Positions 7,324 through 13,268 of a stretch of 17,741 nucleotides of DNA are shown here, one piece after another (positions within the stretch are counted from its first letter, which is position 1; each line of letters begins with the position of its first letter). A program made the translations under genes and the position numbers. Under the pieces are notes generated by a model that had not been told where the DNA came from, did no database searches, and saw only the letters and a list, made by a program, of their open reading frames with translations. Source of the stretch: CAYJXJ01 sp964374095 (GTDB taxonomy: Bacteria; Elusimicrobiota; Elusimicrobia; UBA1565; UBA9628); NCBI GenBank assembly GCA_964374095.1, contig CAYJXJ010000092.1, positions 1-17,741 on the forward strand. Direction: 5' to 3'.

Positions 7324-7500
7324 CAGCCTTCGGTCCGGCCGGGCTCGATGAAGCAGACCGCTCCGGGGATGGTCTCCCGGATGCGGACCTCGATGCGGTT
7401 CACGGCGGCCTCGATGTCGCGCGCGCCCGAGGCGGGGTCGAATTCGGCCTTGACCGCCACCAGGGCGTCATCGGAACCGGAAATCGGAGTCCATGCTCAT
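7323..7500 (-). pseudogene. Broken C-terminal domain of a CDF-type cation efflux transporter
   Basis: One minus-strand frame reads DDALVAVKAEFDPASGARD, IEAAVNRIEVRIRETIPGAV, CFIEPGRTEG and stops at 7325-7323. This matches the cytoplasmic dimerisation domain at the end of cation diffusion facilitator (FieF/ZitB-like) transporters: 'LV.....F......I..A...IE..IR...P.....IEP'. The six-helix membrane part is absent. A plausible start, ATG AGC ATG at 7500, is in another frame and stops after ten codons (MSMDSDFRFR). A one-base frameshift near 7467-7470 would join it to the domain. The frame itself has a TGA at 7499-7497 and no ATG. A -10-like TATACT lies at 7511-7516. I read it as a truncated, frameshifted remnant; a short peptide starting at an internal GTG is less likely. 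Confidence 0.6.
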
Positions 7501-7510
7501 GCGAAGCACA

Positions 7511-7516
7511 AGTATA
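7511..7516 (-). promoter_or_regulatory. -10-like element before the CDF relic and zinc-ribbon gene
   Basis: TATACT on the minus strand, 10 nt before the ATG at 7500. A TTGGCG lies 19 nt further upstream, a poor spacing. It is the only visible promoter candidate for the zinc-ribbon membrane protein gene, which would then be transcribed with a leader of about 180 nt that spans the relic. Confidence 0.4.
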
Positions 7517-7556
7517 GAAGTTAACGCCCGGCGTCCGCCAACCCAGCGCGGAGAGC

Positions 7557-9794
7557 CTAAACGGCGCGGGCCGCGGGGGCGGGGACCGGCAAGGCCCGGG
7601 CCAGGGCGCCGACCAGCTCGGCTCCGGACGGGAAGCGTCGCCCGGGAGTCGGTTCCAGGGCGCGGGTGAAGACCTCATCGACGGCCGCGGGGAGCCCGGG
7701 GACGGCCTGGGAGGGCGGGACGAAGGTCTTGTTGAGCTTTTGCCCCCGGAAGTCGGGACCCGGGAAGGGAAGGGAGCCCGTGAGCAACTCATAGGCCACG
7801 ATCCCCAAGGCATAGACGTCGGACTCGGCCGTGACCGAGCCCATTTCCTGCTCGGGAGGCATGTAGTGGGGGGTCCCCCACGGCATGACGTTGGTGAGGC
7901 GGGTCGCGGAGGTCCGGCAGCGATGGGCGATGCCGAAGTCCGTTATCTTGGCGACGCCCTCGCCCGATACCAGAATATTGCCGGGTTTGAGGTCGCGGTG
8001 GATGACATTGCGCCGGTGGGCGCAGTCAAGCCCCGCGGCGGCCTGGGCCAGCAGGTGCACGGCCTCCGGGAGAGCGAAGCGGCCCCGGGAGGAGAGCAGC
8101 CGGTCGAGAGGTCGCCCGTCGACATACTCGAAAACGAGGTAGATCTCCCCGGCCTCCTGGAGCACGGCATGAATCTCGACGATATTGGGGTGGCGCAGCG
8201 CGGCGACGACCCGGGCTTCCTGGAGGAGGAGCTCCGCGTCGGCCCCGCTGTCCTTAATCTCGGCGCGCATCTGCTTGATCGCGACTCGCCGCTGGAGGAC
8301 CACGTCGGTCCCCAGGTAGACGACCCCCATCCCTCCCTCGGCCAGCCGGGAGTCCAGTCGGTAGGAACCGCCGAGGAGACGGTCCTTTCCGCCCCGGGGT
8401 TCGACCGCCGCGGGCGAGACCGCGGGGGCTGGCGGCGTGGAGGAGCCGCGGGCCCGGCTCAGCGCCAGGATGACGGCGATGCCCAGGAGCACCGGCACCA
8501 TGTCCCGGAGCGGCCACGCGGAGCCCGGCTGATGATCCGACGGCGCGCCCTGCGGCGACGCGGTCGTCTTGACCGTGGCGCCGTGGCGGGCCACCGCGTC
8601 CTGAAAGAAGACACCCAAGGCCGGATCGAGTTGGGCCGCCAGCTCGTACTCGGGTAGGGCCTCGCGGACGCGGCCGAGTCCCTCCAAGGCCATGGCCTTA
8701 TAGAGATGGCCCAGGGCGTTATTGGGCTCCTGAGCGGTGACCAGCTCCGAATCCTGCAAGGCCAGGGAGAATTGGCCGCGGCGGTTGTAGGCCAGGGCGC
8801 GCGCCAGCAACGCCCGGACCAGACGCGGCTGCAAGGCCAGAGCCCGGTTCGCCTCCGCCTCGGCCGCGGCGTGGTCTCCCAACTCGTTCAAGGCCTCGGC
8901 GCGCTCCGCCATGGCTTGGAAGTCCTTGGGGTTTTCCTGCAGTTTCTGGCTGGTCTCCAGAAGGACCTCTCGAGGGTCGCGCCTGGACTTGGAGGATCTG
9001 GCGGTCTTGAAAGTCGGCAAGGCAACTACCGCGCCGCCATCTTCGACTCTGATGTCTGCCTCGCCTGCCGCCGCCCCGGCGGAGGCCGAAGCCCCGCCGC
9101 GCCCCGGGCCCCCGGCCTGCGGCCCGCGGCCGAGCGATGCGCCGCCAGCCTGCCGCATGCCCGCCAACATGGCACGCAGCGGATCGGGCAGAACCCCCGC
9201 GCCCATGGGCTGGGACGCGCCCCGGGAATCACGGGCGAACGCGGCCAACAGGGACTCGGCCCAAGCGATCTGAGCGAGCTGGGCCTGGGTCTGGGCCGTC
9301 TGGGGCTGACGGGCTATGAAGGCTTTGCCCGTCTGCAGTATCTGCAAGGCCTGTGCCGGCGTGGGGCCCGCAAGCGCGCCGCCTGAGTGGGAAGGGCTTG
9401 CGGTCGTCCCAGCGGTGGAGCCAGAGGACCCGGAGGATGCCGTCGAACCTCCCGACCCGGGCGGAGTGGCGGCCTGCCCCGGCGGGGTGGCGGCCTGCCC
9501 CGGTGGAGTGCCGCCATGCCCGGGCGGAGTGGCGGCCTGCCCCGGTGGAGTGCCGCCATGCCCGGGGTTGCTCCCGGAGTTGCCGCCGCCTTGGCTTCCA
9601 CCGGATTGACCCGGCGGCGAACCCCCATGACCGGGATTCCCGCCTGGGGCATTCCCGCCTCCCGGCGGCGCGGCCTTGCCGCCGTGTGAACCTCCACCGC
9701 CCTTTTCCGCCCATGTCGCGCACACGAGCACCAAAGAGAAGAAGGCCGCTGCCGCGACCAGCAGGAAGGGACGCCTGGACCCAGGATAATTCAT
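7557..9794 (-). CDS. Membrane Ser/Thr protein kinase with N-terminal extracytoplasmic TPR domain
   Basis: The 745-residue product has a signal peptide or anchor (residues 8-29), a Gly/Pro-rich region (31-118) with GHGGTPPGQ and AATPPGQ repeats, an Ala/Gln-rich part, TPR repeats (about 276-400), one membrane helix (431-447, DMVPVLLGIAVILALSR) and a C-terminal Hanks-type kinase domain (about 478-730). Kinase motifs are complete: AEGGMGVVY glycine loop, K507 in VAIKQM, HRDLKPGN (D601), DFG (619-621) and the activation-loop end GTPHYMPPE. It should be an active kinase in the cytoplasm with the TPR domain in the periplasm. Most bacterial receptor kinases have the kinase first, so this order is reversed. 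Phosphorylation targets are unknown. The ATG at 9794 has a fair promoter upstream but no clear Shine-Dalgarno site. It lies 76 nt after the MarC gene, on the same strand. Confidence 0.92.
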   Translation of the reverse strand: MNYPGSRRPFLLVAAAAFFSLVLVCATWAEKGGGGSHGGKAAPPGGGNAPGGNPGHGGSPPGQSGGSQGGGNSGSNPGHGGTPPGQAATPPGHGGTPPGQAATPPGQAATPPGSGGSTASSGSSGSTAGTTASPSHSGGALAGPTPAQALQILQTGKAFIARQPQTAQTQAQLAQIAWAESLLAAFARDSRGASQPMGAGVLPDPLRAMLAGMRQAGGASLGRGPQAGGPGRGGASASAGAAAGEADIRVEDGGAVVALPTFKTARSSKSRRDPREVLLETSQKLQENPKDFQAMAERAEALNELGDHAAAEAEANRALALQPRLVRALLARALAYNRRGQFSLALQDSELVTAQEPNNALGHLYKAMALEGLGRVREALPEYELAAQLDPALGVFFQDAVARHGATVKTTASPQGAPSDHQPGSAWPLRDMVPVLLGIAVILALSRARGSSTPPAPAVSPAAVEPRGGKDRLLGGSYRLDSRLAEGGMGVVYLGTDVVLQRRVAIKQMRAEIKDSGADAELLLQEARVVAALRHPNIVEIHAVLQEAGEIYLVFEYVDGRPLDRLLSSRGRFALPEAVHLLAQAAAGLDCAHRRNVIHRDLKPGNILVSGEGVAKITDFGIAHRCRTSATRLTNVMPWGTPHYMPPEQEMGSVTAESDVYALGIVAYELLTGSLPFPGPDFRGQKLNKTFVPPSQAVPGLPAAVDEVFTRALEPTPGRRFPSGAELVGALARALPVPAPAARAV
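9456..9566 (-). repeat. In-gene Gly/Pro tandem repeats
   Basis: Codons 77-113 of the kinase gene encode units of GHGGTPPGQ and AATPPGQ. At DNA level this is a degenerate 18- and 36-bp tandem repeat (GGCGGAGTGGCGGCCTGCCC and close variants on the plus strand), prone to length change by slippage. Confidence 0.75.
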
Positions 9795-9814
9795 TATTCG
9801 GGCGACTTCAGCAT

Positions 9815-9843
9815 AGTATGCCCCCGCCTCCGACGGATTTCAA
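9815..9843 (-). promoter_or_regulatory. Probable promoter of the Ser/Thr kinase gene
   Basis: On the minus strand TTGAAA (9838-9843), a 17-nt spacer, then CATACT (9815-9820). The start codon is 20 nt downstream. An overlapping TACTAT at 9813-9818 is an alternative -10. Confidence 0.45.
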
Positions 9844-9870
9844 GGGGAGACCGTAAATTCTCGGTAAAGG

Positions 9871-10482
9871 CTACGGCAGTTTGAGGGCCCCCATGATGAA
9901 TTGCACCCCGACGGCGGCCAAGAGAATCCCCATCAGACGCGCCATGATGTTCATGGCCGTGGGGCTGATGCGCTTGGCCCCGGCCGCGCTGATGTAGAGT
10001 ATGCCGTAGCTGGCCGCGGCGACCAGGGCGATGCAGGCGATGAAAACGGCTTTATGCGCCGGATCCTTGGCCTTGGCGAAAAGCACGATCGAGGTCGTGA
10101 TGGCGCCGGGCCCCGAGAGCATGGGGATGGCCAACGGGGTGATCGCGATGTCGGCTTTGGTCATCCCCTCCTCGGTCTCCTCGGCCGTTTCCTTGAGCGG
10201 GCTGCGCTTGGCCCGCAGCATGTCGAGCGCCGATAGGAGCAGGATCAGGCCTCCGGCCACCTGGAAGGCCGGTATGGTGATGCCGAAAAGCTTGAAGATG
10301 AACGTGCCCAATGCCGCGAAGGCGATCATCACCCCGGCACAGGTCAGGCACGCCACCAACGCCATGCGCTGGCGCTCCGCGACCGTGTCCCGCGCGGTCA
10401 TGGCGAGGAAGGCCGGGATGACGGCCATGGGGTCGACGATCGCGAAGAGTGCGCCGAAAGTCAGGAGGGCGTATTCGGCCAT
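9871..10482 (-). CDS. MarC-family integral membrane protein
   Basis: The 203-residue product is hydrophobic with about six membrane helices and matches the MarC/UPF0056 family: a start of the type EYALLTFGALFAIVDPMAVIPAFLAM (shown in part as FAIVDPMAVIPAF) and PLAIPMLSGPGAITTSIV in the second half, both family signatures, with the two halves being related. Full family length. The function is unknown; the earlier link to multiple antibiotic resistance was withdrawn for the E. coli protein, and some members have been linked to transport. The ATG lies 11 nt after the stop of the FMN-binding-domain gene, so it is likely the last gene of the porin operon. Whether it works with the other two or is only co-transcribed cannot be told. 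Confidence 0.9.
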   Translation of the reverse strand: MAEYALLTFGALFAIVDPMAVIPAFLAMTARDTVAERQRMALVACLTCAGVMIAFAALGTFIFKLFGITIPAFQVAGGLILLLSALDMLRAKRSPLKETAEETEEGMTKADIAITPLAIPMLSGPGAITTSIVLFAKAKDPAHKAVFIACIALVAAASYGILYISAAGAKRISPTAMNIMARLMGILLAAVGVQFIMGALKLP

Positions 10483-10493
10483 GCGGGCCTATC

Positions 10494-11078
10494 TTACTTT
10501 TTTTGCTCTTGTATGACCGCGTGGACCGCGAGGATGCGCCGGACGCCGTCGGAGATCGCGTGGGCGGTCAAAGTCGCCCCGGTTATATTGGCCAGGGGCC
10601 GGCCCGTTAAAGCCCCCGCATCTAGACGCCGTCCCAATAGTTGGGCCAGCCACTTGGGACGGGCCTGATAATCGGGAGGTTCATGGAACGCGAGGACTTC
10701 GACGAACCGGACCTCCCCGGCCGAAGAGAGGGCCACCATGAAGGTCTCGGGCATGGTGCGCACCACGTGGGTTTCGAAATAGGCGTAGCCGAACAGGCCT
10801 CCCGTGGACCGCCCGACGTAATACGACCAGACGCGCGACTCGACGCGGGCGCGGGCGCGCTCTTGAGCCCGCCGGGTTTCCTCCTCGCTCAGAAACGCCG
10901 TCCGGCGCTCCACCGCCGGTCCCTCGGGAAAAGCCAGGGCCAGCGCCTCCTTTTGGGACATGAGGACGCCGGCATGAGCGGGTCCCGGCGCCCAAAGCGC
11001 GGCCGCGAGCAACGGGCCCAGCCCATGACGACCCGGCGCTCTCCGTAGCGCCGGTGTCTTCAGGACGTAGCCCTCCAT
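10494..11078 (-). CDS. Exported FMN-binding-domain protein
   Basis: The 194-residue product has an atypical long signal peptide (hydrophobic core about 20-34, APGPAHA before G37) and one FMN_bind domain (about 85-185): YAYFETHVVRTMPETFMVAL, VEVLAFHEPPDY, then ITGATLTAHAI near the C-terminus. Relatives (NqrC, RnfG, NosR, PplA types) carry FMN attached to the Thr of a D..(S/T)GAT motif by ApbE transferase, in the periplasm or outside the cell. Here the GAT Thr is T169 but the Asp three residues before the S/T is Ala (A163), so covalent flavin is uncertain. No apbE gene is in the window. It lies 28 nt after the porin stop and 11 nt before the MarC gene, so it is probably the middle gene of a Fur-box-controlled operon; an electron-transfer or metal-reduction role in the periplasm is an inference. 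Confidence 0.85.
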   Translation of the reverse strand: MEGYVLKTPALRRAPGRHGLGPLLAAALWAPGPAHAGVLMSQKEALALAFPEGPAVERRTAFLSEEETRRAQERARARVESRVWSYYVGRSTGGLFGYAYFETHVVRTMPETFMVALSSAGEVRFVEVLAFHEPPDYQARPKWLAQLLGRRLDAGALTGRPLANITGATLTAHAISDGVRRILAVHAVIQEQKK

Positions 11079-11106
11079 TATCGTGGAAAGCTACGCCTGC
11101 CGGCCC

Positions 11107-12420
11107 CTAGAACACATAGCCCAGGCCGAGGTTGAGCTGATTGACGCCCGTTCGCGCCCGGTTGAGGTTCCATTGATGGTCCAATTTCACCGCGACTTGC
11201 GGGATCGGCTTGTACGTCAGACCGAGAGTATACTCCTTGCGGCTGTTGGAAGCGTCGCCCGGACCGAAGCGGTCCGGCACCCGCGCCTGCGTGACGACGC
11301 GCTCATATCTAAGGAACGGCGCCAGGTAGTGCGCCGTTGCGCCGGGCCATAGCGAGAGGACGTTGTACGCGCCTTGGACATAGCCTCCGAAGATCCGGCC
11401 GCCGACCCGGTTGGCGGCCGAGACCCCGGCCGCGCCCGCGGCCGCGAGCTGCGCGGCATTGACCGCATCCGCGTTGCCGATCCGGCCCTCGGCGTAGAGC
11501 CCGCGCACTTCGGCGCCCCAGCGCTCGGCCTGGGCATGCGCCTCCCAGAGCGTAACGGGAACCGCCGACGCCGTGAGGTTCTGATCCGCCTCTCCCAAAT
11601 AGAGCGAGCCTCCCGCGAGCACTCCCGGGATGGGTTCGATGTCGAGGCGGGACACCCAGGCCGAGTCCTCGGCGAAGCTCCTGGCGCCGCTGGAGCGCCC
11701 ATTGCGAAGGCCGTCCGTCCCGCGGAACCCCCCCACGCCGGTATTGGAGACCGCCTGCAGCCCGGCCAGGACGTAGCTGCGGTAGCGAGCCGGCCCGGCT
11801 TCCCCGAAGAACCCGGCGCCGTTCTCACGCCACGTGGATGGGATGATGAGGCGCTCCGCGGCCGGCCGCTGGACGCCGTGGAAGGTGGTGGGCTCGTGGA
11901 TTTCATTCATGAAGCCCATCGGGACCAGGAGAAGCCCGGCGCGCATTCCCAGCGTCTTGTGAAGCTGGAAGTCCAGGTAGGCCTGCTCGATGGAGACCTC
12001 GCCGCGGCCCTTGCCCGTGGAGCCGTGCTCGAACTCGAGCTCGGAGTTAAAGAGTATCCAGTCGTTGAACTTGTAGCCGGCGTAGAGCACGGCGCGAACG
12101 AAGTCGGCCTCGTCGCGCGTGCCCGCGGCGTCGGCGTTTTCCTTGCGCTTGGCGAAGTCCTGGATCGACATCTCGCCGTAGCCGCCGATGGAGACTTTTT
12201 TCTCCGCGGCGCGATAGACCTTCGTGGCCGCGGGGGCTTCGCCCGGTTTATCGGTCTCCGCCTTGGGCTCTTCCGCGGCGGCCCCCAATTTGAGCCGCTC
12301 GATCTCAGCCGTGAGGATCTCGACGCGGCGCTCCAGTTCCTTGAGACGGTCGGAGGGCTCCTGAGCCGCGGCCCCTGCGGCCAGCGCCGTCAACCAAGCC
12401 AACGCCAAACACCTTGTCAT
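11107..12420 (-). CDS. Outer-membrane porin, phosphate-selective-porin-like
   Basis: The 437-residue product has a signal peptide (MTRCLALAWLTALAAGAAA, cleavage near Q20), a short coiled coil (about 23-45, RLKELERRVEILTAEIERLK) that would sit in the periplasm, an acidic linker, and a C-terminal beta barrel from about residue 75 (VSIGGYGEMSIQDFAKR) to the terminal LGLGYVF, which ends with the aromatic residue typical of BamA substrates. The stretch with GFMNEIHEPTTFHGVQRP and IPSTWRENGAGFFGE is typical of a porin family annotated as OprO/OprP-like. The start at 12420 is chosen over an in-frame ATG at 12468 because AGGAGG stands 5 nt before it and a signal peptide follows. First gene of a probable three-gene operon with FMN-binding and MarC proteins, and preceded by two Fur-like boxes, so uptake of a metal or metal chelate is more likely than phosphate. 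Confidence 0.88.
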   Translation of the reverse strand: MTRCLALAWLTALAAGAAAQEPSDRLKELERRVEILTAEIERLKLGAAAEEPKAETDKPGEAPAATKVYRAAEKKVSIGGYGEMSIQDFAKRKENADAAGTRDEADFVRAVLYAGYKFNDWILFNSELEFEHGSTGKGRGEVSIEQAYLDFQLHKTLGMRAGLLLVPMGFMNEIHEPTTFHGVQRPAAERLIIPSTWRENGAGFFGEAGPARYRSYVLAGLQAVSNTGVGGFRGTDGLRNGRSSGARSFAEDSAWVSRLDIEPIPGVLAGGSLYLGEADQNLTASAVPVTLWEAHAQAERWGAEVRGLYAEGRIGNADAVNAAQLAAAGAAGVSAANRVGGRIFGGYVQGAYNVLSLWPGATAHYLAPFLRYERVVTQARVPDRFGPGDASNSRKEYTLGLTYKPIPQVAVKLDHQWNLNRARTGVNQLNLGLGYVF

Positions 12421-12425
12421 GCCTT

Positions 12426-12431
12426 CCTCCT
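12426..12431 (-). promoter_or_regulatory. Ribosome-binding site of the porin gene
   Basis: AGGAGG on the minus strand, 5 nt before the ATG at 12420. It decides the start and touches the proximal Fur-like box by one base. Confidence 0.8.
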
Positions 12432-12453
12432 TATTGAGATCAATTCTCAATAA
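12431..12453. promoter_or_regulatory. Fur-like box 1 (proximal)
   Basis: TTATTGAGA, five bases, TCTCAATAA: a perfect 9-bp inverted repeat. The core TTGAGA-N5-TCTCAA equals the arms of commonly described Fur boxes (ATTGAGAATGATTCTCAAT); 16 of 19 positions match that form. It lies directly upstream of the porin ribosome-binding site. Confidence 0.65.
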
Positions 12454-12474
12454 GGAAAATGCTAGCACAATGCC

Positions 12475-12497
12475 TTATTGAAAATCAATCTCAATAA
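12475..12497. promoter_or_regulatory. Fur-like box 2 (distal)
   Basis: TTATTGAAA, five bases, TCTCAATAA: the same inverted repeat as box 1 with one arm mismatch. Its centre is 44 bp from the centre of box 1, about four helical turns, so two dimers would bind the same face. The 21 bp between the boxes, with a possible -10 (TAGCAT on the minus strand), would be trapped between them. The nearest -35-like TTGATT is inside box 2. Confidence 0.62.
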
Positions 12498-12506
12498 GGC
12501 CTGCCC

Positions 12507-13160
12507 CTAGCGGCGGGAGGCGAGGACCGGGGCCGGCAGATTGAGGACCAGGGCGTCGATGAGCCGCCAAACGTCGATGGCGCCGTAGGTCTGCAGGCTC
12601 AAGGCTTGGCCGTTGGCCCGGCCCTGCACGCCGTTGGCGTAGACCTGCAGGCTCACGTCGTGGCCGCCGGCCTTTCCCGACGCTCCGTTGGAATACGTCT
12701 GCACGCCGACGTCATGCCCGTTGGCCCGCCCGAACACGCCGTTGGCGTAAACCTGCAGGCTCACGTCGTGGCCGTTGGCCTTCCCGAATACGCCGTTGGA
12801 ATAGGTCTGCAAGCTGACCTCATGCCCGTTGGCGCTTCCGAACACGCCGTTGGAGTAGAGCTGAAGGCTGACGTCGTGGGCGTTGGCCTTGCCGTGGATC
12901 GCGTTGCTGTAAAGCTGCAGACTGACGTCATGCCCGTTGGCCTGTCCGCGTATGGCATTCGGATAGATTTGGAGGCTGACGGCTTGGCCGTTGGCCTGCC
13001 CGTGGACGGAGCCGTTGGCGAGAGCGCCGGGCCGGGACGAAGCGCTGAGGGCGCTGAATATTCGGCCCAGGTCCGGCATCGAGAGAGTCGTCGTCGCGCC
13101 GGGACGCGGCGCGAGCAGGCCGGCGCATAGGATCGACGCGGCTAAAGAGGTCTTTTTCAT
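12507..13160 (-). CDS. Secreted protein of eight 18-residue repeats, unknown function
   Basis: The 217-residue product has a signal peptide (MKKTSLAASILCAGLLAPRPGATT), a short linker and then eight exact-length 18-residue repeats (residues 52-195) with the consensus (V/I)xGxANGHDVSLQxYxNG. The repeats alternate hydrophobic and polar residues (V-S-L-Q-x-Y) with NG turns, giving two short strands per unit. This suggests a beta solenoid or a stack of hairpins; the Ser/Gln/Tyr/Asn ladders recall functional amyloids such as curli, though the repeat is not the curlin motif and I do not recognise the family. A C-terminal 22-residue segment (VWRLIDALVLNLPAPVLASRR) is not repeated. No cysteines in the mature repeats. 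It has its own extended -10 promoter and no neighbour with an obvious export or assembly role. The downstream porin is on the same strand but separated by the Fur-like boxes. Confidence 0.85.
   Translation of the reverse strand: MKKTSLAASILCAGLLAPRPGATTTLSMPDLGRIFSALSASSRPGALANGSVHGQANGQAVSLQIYPNAIRGQANGHDVSLQLYSNAIHGKANAHDVSLQLYSNGVFGSANGHEVSLQTYSNGVFGKANGHDVSLQVYANGVFGRANGHDVGVQTYSNGASGKAGGHDVSLQVYANGVQGRANGQALSLQTYGAIDVWRLIDALVLNLPAPVLASRR
12576..13007 (-). repeat. Eight 54-bp tandem units encoding 18-residue repeats
   Basis: Eight units with no insertions or deletions between them. They are similar in DNA sequence as well (for example CACGTCGTGGCCGTTGGCC recurs on the plus strand), which points to duplication with purifying selection on the protein pattern. 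Not a CRISPR: there are no unique spacers and the frame is open through all units. Confidence 0.88.
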
Positions 13161-13168
13161 GGTCTCCT

Positions 13169-13177
13169 ATTATACCA
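13169..13177 (-). promoter_or_regulatory. Extended -10 promoter of the 18-residue-repeat gene
   Basis: TGGTATAAT on the minus strand, a perfect extended -10. Only 8 nt separate TATAAT from the ATG at 13160, and they contain AGGAG. If transcription starts the usual 6-7 nt after the -10, the mRNA would begin at or 1-2 nt before the ATG and the AGGAG would not be transcribed. Confidence 0.62.
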
Positions 13178-13253
13178 TCCCGAAGGGCCCCTAGGACCTT
13201 AGCCCCAACCCTACCCGGGACCATGGACCCTCCCTTCCGCGGGGCGATAGACC

Positions 13254-13259
13254 CATAAT
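13254..13259 (+). promoter_or_regulatory. -10-like element of the amylase gene
   Basis: CATAAT, 9 nt before the ATG at 13269. No Shine-Dalgarno sequence lies between. The leader would be about 3 nt. Confidence 0.4.
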
Positions 13260-13268
13260 TTGCAGCCG

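Noticed and set aside
9784..9798. GATAATTCATTATTC at the kinase start as a Fur box
   Set aside because: It is an imperfect inverted repeat, made partly by the start codon and codons 2-4, and does not match the 23-bp boxes at 12431 and 12475.
12421..12468. Upstream ATG (12468) for the porin
   Set aside because: It would put 16 residues (MLAFSLLRIDLNKEEG) before the signal peptide and translate through a Fur-like box; AGGAGG 5 nt before 12420 settles the start.
12576..13007. Regular 54-bp repeats as a CRISPR array
   Set aside because: There are no unique spacers, the units are contiguous and the open frame encodes an 18-residue repeat throughout.
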